From Gemmatimonadota bacterium (GTDB lineage Bacteria > Gemmatimonadota > Gemmatimonadetes > Gemmatimonadales > GWC2-71-9): 9,894 nt of DNA. Position numbers and translations under genes: made by a program. The notes beneath the pieces are model-generated. The model saw only the letters and a list, made by a program, of their open reading frames with translations, made no database searches and was not told the DNA's origin. Positions 6,418 through 9,894 of the stretch are shown here, in pieces (position 1 is the stretch's first letter; the number at the start of each line of letters is the position of its first letter). The DNA lies in assembly GCA_003220905.1 (NCBI GenBank), contig QHTS01000139.1, forward strand, positions 1-9,894. The letters are read 5' to 3'.

Positions 6418-7380
6418 TCATCGCTCGGTCGGGGGACCGTCCCGCAGCTGGCCCAATTCCCGCTGCAGGCCCCGCACCTCCTCCCGCATCCCGGCGAGCA
6501 TCTCTCCCACGAAGCCGAAGCCGAACAGGATCAACCCCGCGAGCACGAGCAGCAGCACGAGGTAGAGAAACGCGCGGTTGCCGTGCTCGAGCACGTAGCG
6601 CTCGATCAGGGCGTACACGCCTACCAAGAATCCGAGGAAGATCAGCACCGCTCCCGACACGCCGAAGAACAGCATCGGCTTGCGGCCGAACCGCAGCTGG
6701 AACCAGACGGACACGAGGTCCAGGACGCCCACGGGGATGCGCCCGATCCCGAACTTCGACTTTCCCGCCTGCCGCGGCTGGAGCGGGACCGGCCGCTCGG
6801 CCAGCCGGAAGCCCTGCGCGGCGGCGATGACCACCATGAAGCGATGCCAATCCGGGCGCCTCGTCAGGCCGTCCATCACCTCCCGGCGGTACGCCTTCAC
6901 AGAGTTCAGGTCCGTCACCCGGACGCCGAACAGCCAGCGTCACAGCCCGTTGTACACCCAGGAGACGAAGCGCTTTTCGTAGTGGCCCTGCTTCGTGCCG
7001 GTGACCACGTCGGCCGCGTCGTCGAGAATCGGCTGCACGAGGCCGGGAATGTCGCTCGGGCGATACTGCAGGTCGGCGGGGTAGAACACGAGGACCCGGC
7101 CGCGGGCGACGTCGGCGCCCGACGCGAGGGCGTCGGCGATGCCGCGCTGGCTGCGGTGGGTCACGACCCGCAGGAAGGGATGCTTGGCCGCGAGGTCGCG
7201 CAACGTGTCCGCGGTGCCGTCGCGGCTGCCGTCGTCGATCACGACGATCTCGCAGGAATAGGGCAGCGGCAGCAGCGCCTCGCGCGCCTGGCGCACGAAC
7301 TCCGGCAGGTTTTCGGCCTCGTCCTTCGCAGGGACCAGGACGCTCACTTCCGGGAGGGCCGCGCCGGTGGCGAGGCTCAC
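6418..7380 (-). pseudogene. Membrane-anchored GT2 (polyprenyl-phosphate type), split by an in-frame TGA
   Basis: Read through, this is a 320-codon GT2 of the bacterial polyprenyl-phosphate glycosyltransferase type with two C-terminal membrane helices. GTG 7378-7380 overlaps the rpoN stop by 4 bases. The first part carries VSVLVPAKDEAENLP (12-26), VVIDDGSRDGT (46-56) and YPADLQYRPSDIP (100-112), in which the usual first Asp of the DxD is Pro. After W-V-Y-N-G-L comes TGA at 6940-6942 (codon 147), and homology resumes at once in the same frame: RWLFGVRVTDLNS, RPVPLQPRQAGKSKFG, then two hydrophobic helices and a charged tail predicted to be coiled coil. So a single nonsense change, not a frameshift, separates the halves. 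It may be a true pseudogene, a sequencing error, or two pieces; a GTG at 6916-6918 could restart the second piece (166 residues). The catalytic part alone would lack its acceptor-side motifs and anchor. Confidence 0.82.
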
Positions 7381-8837
7381 AGCCGTTTGCGCATGCGGGC
7401 CGGGAGGATGCTCAGCTGGTCGCGGTACTTTGCGACCGTCCGCCGCGCGATCTTGACGCCCTTCTGCGCGAACATCTCCACGATTTGCTGGTCGGTGAGC
7501 GGGTTCTTGGGGTCCTCGTCGCCCACCATCTTTTGGATTTGCGCGCGGATGGCGCGGGCGCTGGCGTCCTCCCCGGTGGTGGTCGAGAGGCCGCTCGAGA
7601 AGAAAAACTTGAGTGGCAGGAGGCCCCGGGGCGTCTGTACGTACTTCTCGTTCGTCACGCGACTCACCGTGCTCTCGTGCATGTTGATGACGTCGGCGAC
7701 TTCGCGCAGGGTGAGCGGCTTCAGGTACTCCACGCCCTTCTCGAAGAACTCGCGCTGCCGATCGACGATGAAGTTCATGACCTTGAGCATCGTCTGGCGG
7801 CGCTGCTCGATCGCCTGGATCATCCAGTGCGCGCTGTTCATGCGCTGGTTGATGAAGTCCTTGTTCTCGCCCTGGAATTTCTTCTTGTCGCGCGCGATGT
7901 CCTGGTAGGTCTTCGAGATTCGCAGCCGCGGCAGCCCGGAGTCGTTCAAGAACACCTTGTATTGTCCGTCGATCTTTTCCACCACCAGGTCGGGAATGAT
8001 GTACGCCTCGTTGGCGGATGAGTGCTGCAGGCCCGGTTTGGGATCGAGCCTGGCGAGCTCGTCGGCCACCTTCTGCACCTCGGCCGCGCCCAGACCGAAC
8101 CGCTTTCCGAGATCGCTCCAGCGATGCGCCTTGAGATCGTCGAAGGCATCCCGGACGAGGCGGTAGGCGAGCGTGTCGGTCTCGCCCCGGGACTCGAGCT
8201 GGAGCAACAGGCACTCGCGCAGGTCCCGGGCGCCGACCCCCGGAGGGTCGAGCTTCTGGATGATGCGGAGCATCTCCTCGGCCTCGGCCAGCGTGTACAG
8301 CTGGGGGGCGACGTCGTGCTCCGACTCGGCGGCGTGGGCCTCGAGCACCTGATTCACGCCGTTCACGATCTCCTCGAGGGTCGCGCCGAGATAGCCGTCT
8401 TCCGCGATGTTCCCGATGAACTCTTCGGCGAGGAGCTGCTGGCGGGGCGTGAGGTCGAGCAGCCGCATCTGCTCGCGCAGGTGGTCGGCCAGGTCTTTGG
8501 TCTCGACCGGCACGGGCTCGACGTACTCGCGGGCCTCGCTCATGTCCCGCGGCGGGGCGCCCTGATCGCCGCCGTCGTCGAGGAGGATCTCCTCCCAGTT
8601 GGGCTCGTCGTTCTTCTCGGCCTCCTTCTTGTCCTCCTTCGCCTCCTCCGCCAACGGCACTTCCGTTTCCTCCTCCGGCTCGACCAGCTCGAGGAACGGA
8701 TTGCCGAGCAGCTCCTGCTTGAGGTGCTGCTGCAGGTCGAGCAGCGGCATGTAGAGCAGGTCCATCGCCTGGTACAGCCGCGGATTGATCCGCAGCTGCT
8801 GCGACAGCGCCGCGTGCTGCTGCAGACCCGTTTTCAT
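7377..8837 (-). CDS. rpoN: RNA polymerase sigma-54 factor
   Basis: The alternative sigma factor that directs RNA polymerase to -24/-12 promoters and needs AAA+ activators. The full-length protein has 486 residues. Region I (1-50) is Gln/Leu-rich and ends GNPFLE; region II is a long acidic/Lys linker (about 53-115); the core-binding part follows, with LDPPGVGARDLRECLLLQL (196-214); the helix-turn-helix LREVADVINMHESTVSRVT is at 377-395, followed by TPRGLLPLKFFFS; and the RpoN box ARRTVAKYRDQL, which contacts the -24 element, is at 464-475. ATG 8835-8837 overlaps the lptB stop by 4 bases (ATGA), and the rpoN stop overlaps the following GT2 start (GTGA). The lptB-rpoN order is conserved in many Gram-negative bacteria. 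Here the next gene is a GT2, not the hpf/ptsN genes often found in proteobacteria. Confidence 0.97.
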   Translation of the reverse strand: MKTGLQQHAALSQQLRINPRLYQAMDLLYMPLLDLQQHLKQELLGNPFLELVEPEEETEVPLAEEAKEDKKEAEKNDEPNWEEILLDDGGDQGAPPRDMSEAREYVEPVPVETKDLADHLREQMRLLDLTPRQQLLAEEFIGNIAEDGYLGATLEEIVNGVNQVLEAHAAESEHDVAPQLYTLAEAEEMLRIIQKLDPPGVGARDLRECLLLQLESRGETDTLAYRLVRDAFDDLKAHRWSDLGKRFGLGAAEVQKVADELARLDPKPGLQHSSANEAYIIPDLVVEKIDGQYKVFLNDSGLPRLRISKTYQDIARDKKKFQGENKDFINQRMNSAHWMIQAIEQRRQTMLKVMNFIVDRQREFFEKGVEYLKPLTLREVADVINMHESTVSRVTNEKYVQTPRGLLPLKFFFSSGLSTTTGEDASARAIRAQIQKMVGDEDPKNPLTDQQIVEMFAQKGVKIARRTVAKYRDQLSILPARMRKRL

Positions 8838-9894
8838 ACCGGCTGCGGCTGCCCGAGGCGGGCGCGGAGGCGGGCCGTCAGGGTGGGCCCGAGATACAGG
8901 TTGGCGACCCGGTCGTCGAACACGAGCTCTCGGACGGTGCCGGCGACCTGCACCTTGCCTTCGAACATGATGTAGGCGCGGTCCACGATATCGAGCGTCT
9001 GCTCCACGTTGTGGTCGGTGATCAGCACGCCGATGCCGCGGTGGCGCAACCCGGCCACGATGGTCTGAATGTCGTGCACCGCGATCGGATCCACGCCGGC
9101 GAACGGCTCGTCGAGCAGCATGAACTTGGGCTCGGTGACGAGCGCGCGGGTGATCTCGAGGCGGCGCCGCTCGCCCCCCGACAGCTGGAACCCCTTCTGC
9201 CGCCGCAGGTGCTTGATCGCCAGCTCGTCGAGCAACCGCTCCAGCCGCTCGCGACGCTCGGCTTCCCCCAGGGGCAGGGTCTCGAGGATCGCTCGGACGT
9301 TGTCCTCCACCGTGAGCTTCCGAAACACCGACGGCTCCTGGGCCAGATAGCCGATCCCCATCCGCGCCCGGCGGTACATCGGCTCCGCCGTGATGTCCCG
9401 TCCGTCGAGCCCGATGTGCCCGCCGTCAGGGCGTATCAGGCCGGTGATCATATAGAACGTCGTGGTCTTCCCCGCCCCGTTGGGCCCGAGCAGGCCGACG
9501 ATCTCGCCCTGGTCGAGCTGCACGCTCACATCGTTCACCACCGAGCGACTCTTGTAGACCTTCAGCAATCCGGTGGCGGTAAGACGGCTACCCCCACGCA
9601 CCACGGGGTGCTCGCCGCTGGCCGATTCGGCCCGGGCGAGCGCGTGCACGGCGGCGTCGAGCAGCCGGTCGGCGCTGGCGGCGCGGTCGGCGGCGATCTC
9701 TCCCCATGCGTCGACCGTGAACGCAATGGGCGCGGCGTCTCCCAGCGCGGCGGCCGGGTAGGTCACCACCTTCATCAGCGCCAGCCGGGGCAGCACCGAC
9801 GTGCGCAGGCTGGTCCGAAACTCCTCGACCGACAGGCCGCCCAACTCCGGCACGTCCGCCTCGCGCGAGTGGGCCCGGAGCGTGAGGAACTCCT
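8834..9894 (-). CDS. lptB: LPS export ABC transporter ATPase LptB with N-terminal extension (5' end outside window)
   Basis: LptB is the cytoplasmic ATPase of the LptB2FG complex that extracts LPS from the inner membrane and drives it along the Lpt bridge. The last 249 residues form a complete LptB: the domain starts at LTATGLLKVYKSRSVV (near 9583), Walker A is GPNGAGKT, the Q-loop region GYLAQEPSVFRKLTVEDN is LptB-specific, the signature is LSGGE, Walker B with catalytic Glu is FMLLDEP, and the H-loop is ITDHNV. The odd feature is that the frame stays open, with strongly G/C-ending codons, from the domain start to the right edge, adding at least 103 residues. LptB normally has about 240 residues. 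Possible starts are GTG 9602-9604 (a normal-sized protein), ATG 9773-9775, GTG 9851-9853, or a start beyond the window. The ATPase call is very sure; the N-terminus is unresolved. Confidence 0.94.
   Translation of the reverse strand, partial: EFLTLRAHSREADVPELGGLSVEEFRTSLRTSVLPRLALMKVVTYPAAALGDAAPIAFTVDAWGEIAADRAASADRLLDAAVHALARAESASGEHPVVRGGSRLTATGLLKVYKSRSVVNDVSVQLDQGEIVGLLGPNGAGKTTTFYMITGLIRPDGGHIGLDGRDITAEPMYRRARMGIGYLAQEPSVFRKLTVEDNVRAILETLPLGEAERRERLERLLDELAIKHLRRQKGFQLSGGERRRLEITRALVTEPKFMLLDEPFAGVDPIAVHDIQTIVAGLRHRGIGVLITDHNVEQTLDIVDRAYIMFEGKVQVAGTVRELVFDDRVANLYLGPTLTARLRARLGQPQPV
9584..9894 (-). other. Unrecognised segment fused in frame ahead of LptB
   Basis: About 103 codons precede the LptB domain with no stop. 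The peptide is balanced in composition (many Ala, Leu, Asp, Glu, Arg), for example VEEFRTSLRTSVLPRLALMK, AFTVDAWGEIAADRAASADR and LLDAAVHALARAE, and looks mainly helical in its second half. Codon third positions are almost all G or C in this frame. One alternative minus frame gives an Arg-rich, junk-like peptide ending at a TAG near 9582-9584; the other runs to a TGA just inside lptB. The segment is therefore probably coded in the LptB frame. I do not recognise the family. It could be the end of an upstream protein fused to LptB, or an upstream gene that has lost its stop codon. Confidence 0.55.

Noticed and set aside
6940..6942. Selenocysteine or other recoding of the TGA in GT2
   Set aside because: GT2 enzymes are not known selenoproteins, the position is outside the catalytic motifs, and I saw no convincing SECIS-like hairpin just downstream; a plain nonsense change is simpler.
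6583..7908. 441-codon plus-strand open frame opposite GT2 and rpoN
   Set aside because: His/Arg/Glu-rich antisense shadow typical of GC-rich genes; no recognisable domain, and both opposite genes are well supported.
7381..8214. Long open frame continuing the GT2 frame upstream through rpoN
   Set aside because: It is the shifted frame of rpoN with low-complexity Arg/Pro/Gln-rich peptide; the true GT2 start is GTG 7380.
8022..8975. 317-codon plus-strand open frame opposite rpoN and lptB
   Set aside because: The peptide is the repetitive Leu/Glu/Val antisense mirror of the rpoN coding strand; no domain or start signal.

Overview
This is a very GC-rich bacterial segment in which most genes end nearly all codons in G or C. 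It encodes parts of peptidoglycan-precursor/lysine synthesis (DapF), LPS export (LptB) and sigma-54 (RpoN). The LptB-RpoN pair implies a Gram-negative-type, two-membrane bacterium. The overall style fits Gemmatimonadota or a similar high-GC diderm phylum, but that placement is inference: there is no rRNA or other phylogenetic marker here.

Layout. (a) Minus strand, read from about 5157 down to 1, is a tightly packed five-gene run: a class I SAM methyltransferase, a UPF0104/LPG-synthase-TM-type multi-pass membrane protein, a YfhO-family GT-C-like membrane protein, a soluble polyprenyl-phosphate (dolichol-phosphate-mannose-synthase-like) GT2, and dapF, which is cut by the left edge. The first three junctions overlap by 4, 4 and 8 bases, so translation is probably coupled. 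(b) A short divergent gap (about 5158-5198) precedes a plus-strand GT4 glycosyltransferase (5199-6383). (c) Converging on it, read from the right edge down to 6418, is a second minus-strand run: an LptB ABC ATPase with an unusual N-terminal extension that stays open to the window edge, rpoN, and a membrane-anchored GT2 broken by one in-frame TGA. Both junctions are 4-base overlaps.

How the genes may work together. A polyprenyl-phosphate GT2 next to a YfhO-like protein resembles the known three-component glycosylation scheme: a GT2 charges a lipid carrier, a membrane protein moves it across, and a GT-C enzyme transfers the sugar outside the cytoplasm. No GtcA-like flippase is visible; the UPF0104-type protein between the methyltransferase and YfhO is the only candidate for a transport step. 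The GT4 and methyltransferase could build or modify the glycan. This is a context-based hypothesis.

There is no gene-free stretch longer than about 60 bases, and I saw no tRNA, rRNA, CRISPR array, insertion sequence or integrase. The most noteworthy points are the in-frame TGA in the second GT2, the in-frame extension of LptB, the possible glycan-decoration cluster, and the absence of a normal start codon where DapF should begin.
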